The notes below the pieces were generated by a model. That model ran no database searches. It worked only from the letters and a program-made list of their open reading frames with translations, and had not been told where the DNA came from. 64,000 bases of DNA from contig NZ_AUDS01000008.1 in the NCBI RefSeq assembly GCF_000425585.1, positions 297,788 to 361,787 of the forward strand, given 5' to 3'. The stretch is from Terrimonas ferruginea DSM 30193. Its GTDB lineage: Bacteria; Bacteroidota; Bacteroidia; Chitinophagales; Chitinophagaceae. Position numbers and translations under genes: made by a program. Shown one piece after another: positions 34,643 to 43,578 of this stretch. How positions within the stretch are numbered: position 1 is the stretch's first letter; the number at the start of each line of letters is the position of its first letter.

Positions 34643-36820
34643 ATGTCAGTTATTCAGCAGATCCAGGAGAAGTACGCCAAAGTAATGGCGGTTATCATTG
34701 CCCTGGCCCTCATCACGTTCGTGGTAATGCTTGCTTTTGAGAATGGCAACACCATCTTCGGCGGTCCTTCCAGTGTGATTGGTAAGGTAAACGGAGAAAA
34801 AATCGATGTGAATGAGTTTGGCGAGGAGTTCAAAAAAATCGAAGACCGTCTGCAAGCGAGCCAGCAGACTTATGGTCTTACAGGTCCTGCCCTTACGCAA
34901 CGTGCGTTACAGGAAACATGGGACAGAGAAGTAAACAAGATCCTGCTTAACGATGAAGCTGATAAACTCGGTATCGGTGTTTCTGCTGCCGAGCTTGACG
35001 ACATGCTGTTCGGTGTTAATCCTCCTGCCGATGTTCGTCAGATGGGCACCGATCCGCAGACAGGTCAATACAATGCCGAAGCAGTTCGCCAGCGTATCAA
35101 CGAAATCAAAAGAGGAAAAGACGTACAGATGAAACAACAGTTGAACGACTACCTCGTTGAGCTGCGCCAGATGCGTCTTTCAGAAAAATACAATTCTCTT
35201 CTGCTGAACAGCATCAACTATCCGAAATGGATGATTGAAAAGCAGAACCAGGATAATGCGGAAATCGCAAAAATTTCTTTCGTTCGTCAGACCTATGCTG
35301 CAATAACTGACTCCAGCAAGATCACTGATAAAGAGATCGAAGATTATGTGAACAAGCACAAGAAAGATTTCAAACAAACAGAAAGCCGTTCTATCGCTTA
35401 TGTTTCTTTCAGTGCGTTGCCAACAGCTGACGACACTGCTGCTACACGCGAAGCGGTGCTGAACCTGAAACCTGAATTCGATTCTACAAAAGATCCGGAG
35501 TCTTTCCTGGTGCGTAATGGCTCATCCATGGAATACTCTTCTATCTATTTCCCCAAATCCAAATTGCAGCAAGCCAACCAGTCTATCCAGATGTCTAATA
35601 AAGACACGCTGTTCAGCCTGGCCAAAGGTGCTGTATATGGTCCATACCTCGATGGCGGTGCTTATGTACTGGCGAAAATGATCGACATGAAAGTGCTGCC
35701 CGACAGCGTTAAATGCCGTCACATCCTGCTGGGAACAACCGACCGTCAGGGTCAGCCGATCATGGCGGACTCAATTGCTAAATTCAAAGCCGACAGCGTG
35801 GCTATGGCCATTGCACGCGGCGCTTCTTTCGATTCACTCGAAGCGAAATACAGCACTGACGAAGCAGCCGGACAGGAGAAAGGTGTAATGACTTTTGCTT
35901 CTACCGATATCCAGGGCGAAGGCTTCGCGAAGGAATTCGGTCAGTTCATTTTGTTCGACGGCAAACCCGGCGACAAAAAAGTAGTGAAGACCAACTTTGG
36001 TTATCACTATATCGAGATCATGTCGTTCATCGGTACAGAGCCTCACTTTAACATTGCCTACATGTCGAAGAACATCGACGCCAGCCAGACAACAACCAAT
36101 GCTGCTGACGCCGCTGCTTCCAGCTTTGCCGCTACTGCACGTGATGCAAAAGAATTTGAAGCTGCTGCAGAAAAACTCCGCAAAGAACAAGGCATCAACA
36201 AAAACGTGGCAATGAACATCACCCCTGCCTCTTATGAGATCCAGGGTCTTGGTTTCTCCCGCCAGTTTATCAAGAATATCTACAAAGCGAAAAAAGGACA
36301 AGTACTGGCTCCGGAACTGGTTGGTGAAAATTACATTGTTGCCCTCGTTACTGAAGTGAACGAAGAAGGCGTACAATCTGCTTCTCAGGCCCGTCTGCTG
36401 GTTGAGCCGCTGCTGCGCAACAAAAGAAAAGCAGAGATCGTGAAAAAGAAACTGGGCACCATCACTACCCTCGAAGCTGCATCTGCCGCCCTTGGTGGTC
36501 AGCCGATCGAAGTAGCCGACAGCGTACGTTTCACCGGTTCTTCCTCTTCTGTCCTCGGTTTCGAACCTAAAGTGATTGGTGCTGCTTTCAACAAAGCAAA
36601 TGCCGGCAAAGTAGTAACCACTGCTATCGCAGGTTCACAAGGTGTATATGTGATCCGTGTTGACAACGTAAGCGCAACTCCGGTTGCTGACGCCAATGTT
36701 GATGAGCAACGCAAATCACGCTACGAGCAGGCTAAAATGCAGGCAATGTACCAGGCGCCTCCTTCACAGGCCCTCAAAGAAGCCGCCAGGATCAAAGACT
36801 ACCGCGGAGAATTCTATTAA
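34643..36820 (+). CDS. Periplasmic peptidylprolyl isomerase, PpiD/SurA-like
   Basis: A 725-residue inner-membrane-anchored chaperone. The cytoplasmic N terminus (MSVIQQIQEKYAK) precedes one transmembrane helix (about 14-34), a SurA_N-like helical domain opening with SVIGKVNGEKIDVNEF, and a parvulin domain around residues 340-460 (CRHILLGTTD, GYHYIEIM). A second, degenerate isomerase-like segment follows. Such proteins assist folding of outer-membrane and secreted proteins. I place the start at ATG 34643, well after the promoter; the longer frame from 34568 begins upstream of it. Confidence 0.88.
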   Translation: MSVIQQIQEKYAKVMAVIIALALITFVVMLAFENGNTIFGGPSSVIGKVNGEKIDVNEFGEEFKKIEDRLQASQQTYGLTGPALTQRALQETWDREVNKILLNDEADKLGIGVSAAELDDMLFGVNPPADVRQMGTDPQTGQYNAEAVRQRINEIKRGKDVQMKQQLNDYLVELRQMRLSEKYNSLLLNSINYPKWMIEKQNQDNAEIAKISFVRQTYAAITDSSKITDKEIEDYVNKHKKDFKQTESRSIAYVSFSALPTADDTAATREAVLNLKPEFDSTKDPESFLVRNGSSMEYSSIYFPKSKLQQANQSIQMSNKDTLFSLAKGAVYGPYLDGGAYVLAKMIDMKVLPDSVKCRHILLGTTDRQGQPIMADSIAKFKADSVAMAIARGASFDSLEAKYSTDEAAGQEKGVMTFASTDIQGEGFAKEFGQFILFDGKPGDKKVVKTNFGYHYIEIMSFIGTEPHFNIAYMSKNIDASQTTTNAADAAASSFAATARDAKEFEAAAEKLRKEQGINKNVAMNITPASYEIQGLGFSRQFIKNIYKAKKGQVLAPELVGENYIVALVTEVNEEGVQSASQARLLVEPLLRNKRKAEIVKKKLGTITTLEAASAALGGQPIEVADSVRFTGSSSSVLGFEPKVIGAAFNKANAGKVVTTAIAGSQGVYVIRVDNVSATPVADANVDEQRKSRYEQAKMQAMYQAPPSQALKEAARIKDYRGEFY

Positions 36821-36845
36821 TAGAAAATCCCTGAAGAATATAAAA

Positions 36846-36872
36846 ACCCTCCGGAACTCCGGAGGGTTTTTT
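36846..36872. terminator. Bidirectional terminator after the ppiD-like gene
   Basis: ACCCTCCGGA AC TCCGGAGGGT: a perfect 10-bp stem with A run before and T run after. Confidence 0.9.
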
Positions 36873-36897
36873 GTCAACAAAAGAGCCGGAACCTTGT

Positions 36898-36905
36898 TAT
36901 TTTTA
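36898..36905 (+). promoter_or_regulatory. Candidate -7 box of the DUF2480 gene (TATTTTTA)
   Basis: Seven of eight matches to TAnnTTTG, 15 bases before ATG 36921. Confidence 0.4.
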
Positions 36906-36920
36906 TAAGCAAAACACATC

Positions 36921-37436
36921 ATGGAAGGTCCTATTGTCAATAAAGTAGCGCAAAGTGAACTGATCACGCTGGATCTGGAGCAATACTATCCTTCAGCGCC
37001 AACCGCCGTCTTTGATCTCAAGGAGCATCTGTTCATGGGGCTTATCCTGAAAGAAAAAGATTTCCGCGAAGCGCTGAAGCAAACCGATTGGGAACAATAC
37101 CGCGGTAAAAACGTCGCCATCACCTGCTCGGCAGACGCCATCATTCCCGTGTGGGCCTATATGCTGGTAACGACTTATCTCGAGCCAGTGGCATTACAAG
37201 TGATTGCCGGAACCGAACAGGAGCTTCATCGGCATCTATTTATGCAGCAACTTGCTGCACTGCCGCTGGAAGAATTTTCCGATAAACGTGTTGTGATCAA
37301 AGGATGCGCAGATGTGGAAATCGGACCATTCGCCTATGCAGAAGCTACCCGCCTGTTGCGCCCGGTTGTTAAAAGCCTGATGTACGGAGAGCCCTGCAGC
37401 ACGGTGCCGGTTTATAAAAAAGCCGTGCAACGCTGA
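36921..37436 (+). CDS. DUF2480 family protein
   Basis: A 171-residue cytoplasmic protein of a family largely restricted to Bacteroidota. Recognised from ITLDLEQYYP near the N terminus, GLILKEKDFREALK, DAIIPVWAYMLVTT in the middle and VIKGCADVEIG plus SLMYGEPCSTVP at the C terminus. Two conserved Cys-containing segments could bind a metal, but no function is known. It starts 49 bases after a strong terminator with its own weak -7 box. It converges on corA with only four bases between the stops. Confidence 0.85.
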   Translation: MEGPIVNKVAQSELITLDLEQYYPSAPTAVFDLKEHLFMGLILKEKDFREALKQTDWEQYRGKNVAITCSADAIIPVWAYMLVTTYLEPVALQVIAGTEQELHRHLFMQQLAALPLEEFSDKRVVIKGCADVEIGPFAYAEATRLLRPVVKSLMYGEPCSTVPVYKKAVQR

Positions 37437-37440
37437 CACA

Positions 37441-38550
37441 TCAGAACCAGCCCCTCCTTTTAAAAATATACAACATCACCAAGGGTACAATAAACATTCC
37501 GCCTACGGCGAAATAAAAACCCCATTCGTGATGTGCATACGGAATGATATCGAAGTTCATTCCGAAAATACCGCCGATAACCGTTGCCGGCGCCAGCAGA
37601 CAAGTCACGATCGTCATGACTTTCATTACTTCGTTCAACCGCAGGTTTACGTTGCTCATATAGAGGTCCTGCAAACTCATCATTACGTCCCGGTAGTTTT
37701 CAATGAGATCAAAAGCCTGGATAATGTGGTCATGAACGTCTTTGAAATACTTGGTTGTGCGATCATCGAGCAGATCGCTTTCGCTGCGCACGATGTTGCC
37801 GATGAGATCGCGCACCGGAGCGATATTTCTTTTTAAAACAATTAACTCCTTGCGCAGTTGGTTGATCCTGGCGAGTGAACGTTTATTACTGCGCCGTACC
37901 ACTTCTTCCTCCAGTAATTCGATGCGGTCACCGAGTTTGTCCATTACAAGGAAATAACTATCCACAATCATATCGAGCATGGCATAGCAGAGATAATCCG
38001 CACTGCGGCCTCTTGCTTTGCTGGTGGGTAGCCGCAGCCGCTCGCGCAAAGGGTTGAACACATCGCGGCTCGCATCTTCCTGGAAGCTGATAACAAACTG
38101 ATCACCCAACACGATGCTGATCTGCTCCACTTCTACGGTCTGCTTGGCTTCATTGTAGTAAAGCATATTCAACAGGCAAAGCATCACACCTTCCACTTCG
38201 TCCATTTTCGGGCGCTGGCTGACGCTGAGAATATCTTCAATCAAAAGCGGGTGAATACCGAAATATTCCGAAATGAGATCAATATCGGCTTTGCGAAGCC
38301 CGTCTATATTGATCCAGCTTACGCGTTTGCTGGTCTTGAACGGAAATGCCTCGTCGACTTTGTCGAGTTCTTTTTCCACGATGGTGTCGGCATCGTAATC
38401 AAAAACATGCACACACACTTCTTCTGCTTCTGCGCGTTGCGGAACGATCGTGGGATTGACAGAAAGGATTTCTTTGGTCCGCTGGGTGCCGAACAAATTG
38501 GGCAGGTAGAGATACTTCAGGTATTTTTCCGGGCGCAATTTCACATTCAT
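37441..38550 (-). CDS. corA: Magnesium/cobalt transport protein CorA
   Basis: A 369-residue homopentameric divalent cation channel. A large cytoplasmic N-terminal domain with a long helix (about 190-300) leads to two C-terminal transmembrane helices joined by the selectivity loop IFGMNF (GMN motif, about residues 330-332). The basic C terminus FKRRGWF matches the family. It transports Mg2+ and possibly Co2+ or Ni2+. It lies downstream of kdsB but is separated by a hairpin terminator, so it is probably transcribed alone. Confidence 0.92.
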   Translation of the reverse strand: MNVKLRPEKYLKYLYLPNLFGTQRTKEILSVNPTIVPQRAEAEEVCVHVFDYDADTIVEKELDKVDEAFPFKTSKRVSWINIDGLRKADIDLISEYFGIHPLLIEDILSVSQRPKMDEVEGVMLCLLNMLYYNEAKQTVEVEQISIVLGDQFVISFQEDASRDVFNPLRERLRLPTSKARGRSADYLCYAMLDMIVDSYFLVMDKLGDRIELLEEEVVRRSNKRSLARINQLRKELIVLKRNIAPVRDLIGNIVRSESDLLDDRTTKYFKDVHDHIIQAFDLIENYRDVMMSLQDLYMSNVNLRLNEVMKVMTIVTCLLAPATVIGGIFGMNFDIIPYAHHEWGFYFAVGGMFIVPLVMLYIFKRRGWF

Positions 38551-38560
38551 ACTTTAAGGT

Positions 38561-38590
38561 AAAAAATAATCCCCACATGACTGTGGGGAT
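38561..38590 (-). terminator. Terminator downstream of kdsB
   Basis: Minus strand: ATCCCCACA GTCA TGTGGGGAT stem followed by TATTTTTT. It sits 120 bases after the kdsB stop and immediately before corA. Confidence 0.75.
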
Positions 38591-38710
38591 CGGTGGTTTC
38601 GTGTGTGGAAGTGTGAGCACGAAACGCGTGATCAATACCAGAAACACATTGTTTACCGGAACGAAGATCAGCGTATCGAAGCGCCCGGCTATACCCGGCC
38701 CACGGTATTT

Positions 38711-39436
38711 TTATCGGTCAGTGAGAATCGTTTTTGCTTTTTGAAGATCTTCCGGCGTATCGATGGCCACGCTCGTGAATTCAACTTCGGCCATGCGGAT
38801 CGTGACGCCATTTTCAAGATATCTCAGTTGTTCCAGCTTTTCCACCTGCTCCAGGCGACCGGCTTCCCATGTTGTGAAATCCAGCAGTGTTTGTTTGCGG
38901 AATCCATATACACCAACATGTAAAAAATAGGGCGCATGTACGGCGGGGTTTGCAGCGAAGGGAATTACACTGCGGCTGAAATATAATGCGTCATTGAATT
39001 TATTCACCACCACTTTTACACAACTGTTGGCCAGCAACTCTTCGGCTTCTGTAATCTTGCGCATGAGCGAACCTACGCGCACCGAGGGGTCGTCAAACAG
39101 CCGTACAAGCTTTTCCAGCGGCTCTTTGCGGATAAACGGTTCATCGCCCTGCACATTGATCACCACGTCTACGTCCATGTCTGCAATCGCTTCCGCAATG
39201 CGGTCACTTCCGCTCTCATGTTGCTTCACACTCATCACCGCTTTTCCGCCATGCGCTGTTATTTCACCGAAAATAATATCACTGTCCGTAACCACGATCA
39301 CTTCATCAAACAAACCGGTGGCCACCGTTGCATCATAAGTATGACGGATCACCGGTTTATCGCCGAGTGTCTGCATCAGTTTAGCGGGAAATCGTGTGGC
39401 AGCATAACGTGCCGGAATGAGCGCAATTATTTTCAT
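38711..39436 (-). CDS. kdsB: 3-deoxy-manno-octulosonate cytidylyltransferase
   Basis: A 241-residue cytoplasmic enzyme that activates Kdo as CMP-Kdo for lipid A-core synthesis. ALIPARYAATRFPAKLM is the nucleotide-binding start, VTDSDIIF and NVQGDEPFI are the metal/CTP motifs, and SDRIAEA and AIDTPEDL are further family residues. It pairs functionally with kdsD at 24.6 kb, although the genes are not together. The sterol-desaturase family gene lies upstream on the same strand with a 26-base gap, suggesting cotranscription. Confidence 0.93.
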   Translation of the reverse strand: MKIIALIPARYAATRFPAKLMQTLGDKPVIRHTYDATVATGLFDEVIVVTDSDIIFGEITAHGGKAVMSVKQHESGSDRIAEAIADMDVDVVINVQGDEPFIRKEPLEKLVRLFDDPSVRVGSLMRKITEAEELLANSCVKVVVNKFNDALYFSRSVIPFAANPAVHAPYFLHVGVYGFRKQTLLDFTTWEAGRLEQVEKLEQLRYLENGVTIRMAEVEFTSVAIDTPEDLQKAKTILTDR

Positions 39437-39462
39437 GGTGTAAAAATAATGGCCGTTGTTCT

Positions 39463-40287
39463 TTAATCATGCAATTTCTGAAAAGGCCTTTTCATCAAAG
39501 ACATAAAGTCTTCGTCTTTTTCATTGGGATAATAGCGGTCAAGGCCATAGCGGATTTCTTTGGGATCCATTTTCATAAAGGTACCCAACAGCCGGTCCCA
39601 GAAGGAAAATACAGCCCCGTAGTTACTGTCTGTATAGGGTTGCTTCCAGTGATGATGCACTTTGTGCATATTGGGAGAAACAAGTACATAACTCAGCACC
39701 TTGTCCAGTTTTTTGGGAAGACTGATATTGGCATGTGTGAATGCCGTAGCGATCACCACCAGGGTCTGGTAGATCATTACCCCATACATCGGCGCGCCGG
39801 AGACGAAGATTAATAGCAGAAAGAAAACGCCGCGCAGCAGGCTATCGCCCGGATGATGCCGGAGTCCGGTGGTGACATCCACATTATTATCGCTGTGATG
39901 TACCAAATGGAAACGCCAGAGCACGGGCACTTTATGCATCACAAAATGCACAAGCCAGCTGCTGAAATCGAGAGCCAGTACAGAAATGATGATGGCGCCG
40001 GCAATGCCCGCTCCAAACCAATGAATCAGTCCGAAATCGGCTTCGCGGCACCAGTCTGATAACTTGACGATCAGGATGGCGAGCAATGTATGAATAACGA
40101 GGTGAATGCAGGTAAATCCGAAATTGACGGCAGCGTGCCGTAGCTTATTGCGCTTGTATTTCATGGGCAACAACGGAATAGCCCCTTCTATGATCCAGAA
40201 GATCAACAAACCGCCCACGAGAAAAGCCATCCTTTGGCCGGGTCGTTGCTCAAGCGTCGAGAAATATTCAATAATGCTGTCCCACAT
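39463..40287 (-). CDS. Sterol desaturase / fatty acid hydroxylase superfamily protein
   Basis: A 274-residue polytopic membrane protein with the di-iron His boxes HFVMH, HLVHHSD, HANIS and HKVHHHW, spaced as in the superfamily (PF04116). It probably hydroxylates or desaturates a membrane lipid; the substrate is not apparent. It differs from CrtZ in being longer and in box sequences, so it is not a second carotenoid hydroxylase by simple inspection. It lies 26 bases upstream of kdsB and 43 bases after the DUF2007 gene, all on the minus strand. Confidence 0.85.
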   Translation of the reverse strand: MWDSIIEYFSTLEQRPGQRMAFLVGGLLIFWIIEGAIPLLPMKYKRNKLRHAAVNFGFTCIHLVIHTLLAILIVKLSDWCREADFGLIHWFGAGIAGAIIISVLALDFSSWLVHFVMHKVPVLWRFHLVHHSDNNVDVTTGLRHHPGDSLLRGVFFLLLIFVSGAPMYGVMIYQTLVVIATAFTHANISLPKKLDKVLSYVLVSPNMHKVHHHWKQPYTDSNYGAVFSFWDRLLGTFMKMDPKEIRYGLDRYYPNEKDEDFMSLMKRPFQKLHD

Positions 40288-40330
40288 GGCAAAAAAATCA
40301 ATAGGTAATTTACGAAAATCCGGTCAAATC

Positions 40331-40723
40331 TCAGAGAGGGGTTTCGTGACCGCAATCAAAACAACGGCGGACTTTTTTCACGGGAATGGCATAATTGCCC
40401 AATAAAAACGTGGAAATGGCGCTTATCCAGTTGCTGATCTTTCGCGGTGTGCTGATTTCTTCAGTGTTGTGCGACCCGCATTGGGAGCAGGCGTGATGGG
40501 ATTTGTGTGCCTGTTCGAGGGAGGCCAGGATTTCCTGTGCGCGGGGAGCCTGCACATCGGGCACCATAAGTTTTATGCCGCCGAGCGCCTGGCTCCAGAT
40601 GGGCATAATGGTAACGGTGTTTTCGTCCATCAGCCAGCATTGGATAGATTCGGCTTCCAGGCGACCTTTGGCCAGGTGTGCCGTTACGTAGTTGTCGTAT
40701 GCCGCTACCGGGACGTATTTCAT
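40331..40723 (-). CDS. DUF2007-domain protein with C-terminal zinc ribbon
   Basis: A 130-residue cytoplasmic protein. The N-terminal 70 residues (TAHLAKGRLEAESIQCWL, then GGIKLMVPDVQAPRAQEIL) match the PII-like DUF2007 'putative signal transducing protein' fold. The C-terminal part has two CxxC pairs, CSQCGSH and CFDCGHE, flanking a hydrophobic stretch (ISAISTFLLGNYAIPV); together they may bind zinc. Function unknown. A perfect 28-bp palindrome lies about 135 bases upstream of its start. Confidence 0.75.
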   Translation of the reverse strand: MKYVPVAAYDNYVTAHLAKGRLEAESIQCWLMDENTVTIMPIWSQALGGIKLMVPDVQAPRAQEILASLEQAHKSHHACSQCGSHNTEEISTPRKISNWISAISTFLLGNYAIPVKKVRRCFDCGHETPL

Positions 40724-40826
40724 GATATGAAGGTAAAAGGTTTAAGGCGTAAGGCCTGGGGTGTAATGTAGCAGGTTATAAGTTTTAAGTAAACAGCCGG
40801 CGGAGGGCATGGCAATAGGTGAATGG

Positions 40827-40904
40827 GTGAATAAGTCAGTAATGATGTGTATTCCGCCCCCTGGTTCGTGTATACACGAACCAGGGCAGTCTGACATTAT
40901 TCAC
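40827..40904. repeat. Nested inverted repeat with a perfect 28-bp palindrome at its core
   Basis: The core at 40859-40886 is CCCTGGTTCGTGTA followed directly by its exact reverse complement, with no loop. Outer arms GTGAATAAGTCAG (40827-40839) and CTGACATTATTCAC (40891-40904) are inverted copies with one extra base. It lies between dnaN's terminator and the DUF2007 gene; the rest of 40724-40966 shows no gene. Confidence 0.75.
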
Positions 40905-40917
40905 TTATTACCGATTG

Positions 40918-40945
40918 AAAAAACCCCCGCCAATAGCGGGGGTTT
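40918..40945 (-). terminator. Terminator of dnaN
   Basis: Minus strand: AAACCCCCGC TATTG GCGGGGGTTT stem ending in TTTTTT, 22 bases after the dnaN stop. Confidence 0.88.
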
Positions 40946-40966
40946 GCAATTGTTTTTGTATTGAGA

Positions 40967-42082
40967 TTACTGGTTCAGCATCAGTGGCATAACCAGCATC
41001 AGGAGTTCTTCGTTTTCGTCCTGCTCGGTCGGTTTCAACAGACCGGCTTTGGTGGGAGTGGACAGTTCGATGTTCACTTCATCACCTTCGGCCGCGTTGA
41101 GCATTTCGATCAGGAACTTGGCGTTGAACGCAATTACCAGGTCTTCGCCGTTGTACTGGCACTTCATGCGTTCGTTACCTTCAAAGCTGAAGTCAACGTC
41201 CTGCGCGGTGAGTTGCAGCTCGCTGCCGCTGATGCTCAGCGCTACCTGGTTGGTGCTTTTATTACTGAATACGCTGATACGGCGCAATGCACTCTGAAAA
41301 TCGGCCTTATTCACCGTAAGGCGATAAGGGTTGTCTGCCGGAATGACCACTTTGTAATCAGGGAAACGCGCGTCGATCAGGCGACAGCTCATGCGTGTGG
41401 TACCGTGTTGTACAAACAGGTGATTGCCGTTGTAGCTCAGGGTGATCTCGTCTTCGTTGTCGGGGATCGCGGCCTTCAGCAGGTTCAGCGGCTTGCGGGG
41501 CACGATGAAGGTGTCTGATTTTGGACAGCTTGCATCGGTACGTTTGTAACGAACCAGACGGTGTGCGTCGGTAGCCACAAACTGAATTCCTTTTTTGTCG
41601 AGTTCAAAGAACACACCGGTCATGGCAGGGCGCAGGTCATCGGTGCTGGTCGCAAACAATGTTTTGCTGATAGCGGTAACGAGCGCGGTGGCCGTCATGG
41701 TGAAAGACGAAGTATCGTCTGCGGCAGGTTCTTTAGGGAAATTGTCCGGATTTTCACCCATTACCTTGTACTTACCGTTGTCGCTGGTAATTTCGATGCC
41801 GAAATTCTTGTCGATGGTAAAGGTCAGGGGCTGATCGGGAATATTTTTAAGGGAATCGATCAGGATTTTTGCGGGGATACAAACCCGTCCGCTGTCTTTG
41901 GCTTCTACATCCAACTGCACACGCATAACGGTCTCGAGGTCCGTAGCGACTACAGTCAGGGTATTTTTGTCAATCTCGAACAGGAAATCCTCAAGGATAG
42001 GTAATACCGTATTGGCATTGATAACGCCGGAGATATGCTGCAACTGTTTCAGTAGTGCAGATGATGACGCAATAAACTTCAT
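40967..42082 (-). CDS. dnaN: DNA polymerase III subunit beta (sliding clamp)
   Basis: A 371-residue clamp protein that encircles DNA and tethers the replicative polymerase. Three clamp folds are visible; the segments include KFIASSSALLKQL at the start, VATDAHRLVRYK in the second domain (the peptide-binding pocket region), and the C-terminal LMLVMPLMLNQ, which matches the conserved MPM(R)L-type tail. ATG at 42082 is the start; the frame continues further upstream without support. A TAGTTTCG box (42101-42108, minus strand) lies 18 bases upstream. dnaN is commonly near oriC, in line with the candidate 9 kb to the left. Confidence 0.95.
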   Translation of the reverse strand: MKFIASSSALLKQLQHISGVINANTVLPILEDFLFEIDKNTLTVVATDLETVMRVQLDVEAKDSGRVCIPAKILIDSLKNIPDQPLTFTIDKNFGIEITSDNGKYKVMGENPDNFPKEPAADDTSSFTMTATALVTAISKTLFATSTDDLRPAMTGVFFELDKKGIQFVATDAHRLVRYKRTDASCPKSDTFIVPRKPLNLLKAAIPDNEDEITLSYNGNHLFVQHGTTRMSCRLIDARFPDYKVVIPADNPYRLTVNKADFQSALRRISVFSNKSTNQVALSISGSELQLTAQDVDFSFEGNERMKCQYNGEDLVIAFNAKFLIEMLNAAEGDEVNIELSTPTKAGLLKPTEQDENEELLMLVMPLMLNQ

Positions 42083-42100
42083 AATAAAAATTGAATGGGG

Positions 42101-42108
42101 CGAAACTA
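42101..42108 (-). promoter_or_regulatory. Candidate -7 box of dnaN (TAGTTTCG)
   Basis: Seven of eight matches to TAnnTTTG on the minus strand, 18 bases before the dnaN ATG. Confidence 0.4.
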
Positions 42109-42226
42109 AACTTTTTTTAGCTAAAAAACACGGCCGGACAGGCCCGGCATACCTCAAACTTATCCTTTTTTCCGCATGCAGATATTAGGAACTGTTTTGT
42201 ACCTTCCTTGACCAAATTCCTGTACT

Positions 42227-43552
42227 ATGTTCGATAAACTGTTTGGCTGGGGAAAAAGAAAGGATGAGCCGAAAAGCACGGATCCGGATATCCAGTTTGG
42301 ACGATATTCTGATAATAATAAGTCCGTGGCCAAAGTGGCCCGCTGGACCGACGCCGATAATCTCTTTAAGGAAAAAAAGATCCCCGAAAGTATCGACGCG
42401 TTTTTCGACTACCTCCGCGACGATAATTCCCAGAATGTGGTTTACGAACGCAATGAGGCCCAGGGACGGTTCGAGTTTTACCAGGGTTCCAAGATTGTCC
42501 GCGGCACCTTCGACGACAGCCGCCTGCAGGCCGAAGTAACCCTCGCCGGCATGCCACAGGCCTCCGTGCCCGTTATGCGCCGCCTCCTGGAAATGAATTT
42601 CAGCCTTTATTACAGCCGTTTTGCACTGGATAATGAGCGCCTTTGCATGCGTTTCGACAGCAATATCGCATCCGCCAGCCCCAGCAAACTGTATTACGGA
42701 CTGAAAGAACTTTCCACCAAAGCCGATAAACAGGATGACCTGCTGGTACAGGACTTCTCCATGCTACAGTCTATCGACAGCGAACACATACAACCACTTC
42801 CCGCACACGAAAAGGAAGTAAAGTATCAATACATGCAGAAATGGATCCAGGAAACGCTGGATGCCATTGCCGCCACCGACGCCGATAAATTTTCCGGAGG
42901 AAATGCTTATCTCCTGCTTTCACTGGCCTACCGCATCGACTTTCTCGTGTCGCCGGAAGGGCAACTATTGAATGAGCTGGAAAAAATTTCCGCCATCTAT
43001 TTTAAAAAAGACGAACGTCAGCCTACGGAAAAAAACCGCGACATGATCGAAGCGTTCCGCAAGCTGCAGGCCAAGAGCAAAGAAGAAATTTTTCCTTACC
43101 TGTTCCGCTCCAAATACACTTTCGCCATTGTTGCGCCGCAAGTGCACAAAACACTCGCGGATTCAATACATGCGAGCAACCAGAGCATGACCTGGTACCG
43201 CGATAACAATTATCCTTTTTATGGCAACGGTATCATCGAGTACGGACTTTCTTACGCGCAATATTCTTACAGCCTTCCGCGGCCCATCACAGAATTTTTT
43301 CTTTTATACATGCGGATAAATTATCCTGATTTCTTCCTGGCACTCGGCTTCACAAGCGTATACTACGATGTTGCCAAAAATGAATTCAACATGGCGCTGA
43401 TCAACGATCAGATCTATGCCATACAGGAACGGTGGAGGGAAAAATATCCGGCGATGGATTTCAAAGCGGCTAACCTGCGCCAGGACAGCCTGATCAATTT
43501 CAATCATAGTTTTACCAATGAAATTGAATTTCTGAACATGGAGTCTCAATAA
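42227..43552 (+). CDS. Conserved cytoplasmic protein with YbjN-like region, paired with the next protease gene
   Basis: A 441-residue protein with no signal peptide or membrane helix. The N-terminal half contains a stretch (VVYERNEAQGRFEFYQG to VPVMRRLLEMNFSLYY, about 65-125) resembling YbjN / type III chaperone-like folds, in which an early-strand pair is followed by a helix with an LL-x-MN-F pattern. The C-terminal half is helix-rich and unrecognised. It lies 26 bases upstream of the trypsin-like protease gene, whose C terminus has a similar YbjN-like pattern (YQFLLEENYQLNG). The two are probably an operon and may interact. Confidence 0.55.
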   Translation: MFDKLFGWGKRKDEPKSTDPDIQFGRYSDNNKSVAKVARWTDADNLFKEKKIPESIDAFFDYLRDDNSQNVVYERNEAQGRFEFYQGSKIVRGTFDDSRLQAEVTLAGMPQASVPVMRRLLEMNFSLYYSRFALDNERLCMRFDSNIASASPSKLYYGLKELSTKADKQDDLLVQDFSMLQSIDSEHIQPLPAHEKEVKYQYMQKWIQETLDAIAATDADKFSGGNAYLLLSLAYRIDFLVSPEGQLLNELEKISAIYFKKDERQPTEKNRDMIEAFRKLQAKSKEEIFPYLFRSKYTFAIVAPQVHKTLADSIHASNQSMTWYRDNNYPFYGNGIIEYGLSYAQYSYSLPRPITEFFLLYMRINYPDFFLALGFTSVYYDVAKNEFNMALINDQIYAIQERWREKYPAMDFKAANLRQDSLINFNHSFTNEIEFLNMESQ

Positions 43553-43578
43553 GAGACACTGCTCAACCTACCAAACAC

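Noticed and set aside
35834..36376. 180-codon open frame opposite the ppiD-like gene
   Set aside because: Antisense shadow within a clearly coding region.
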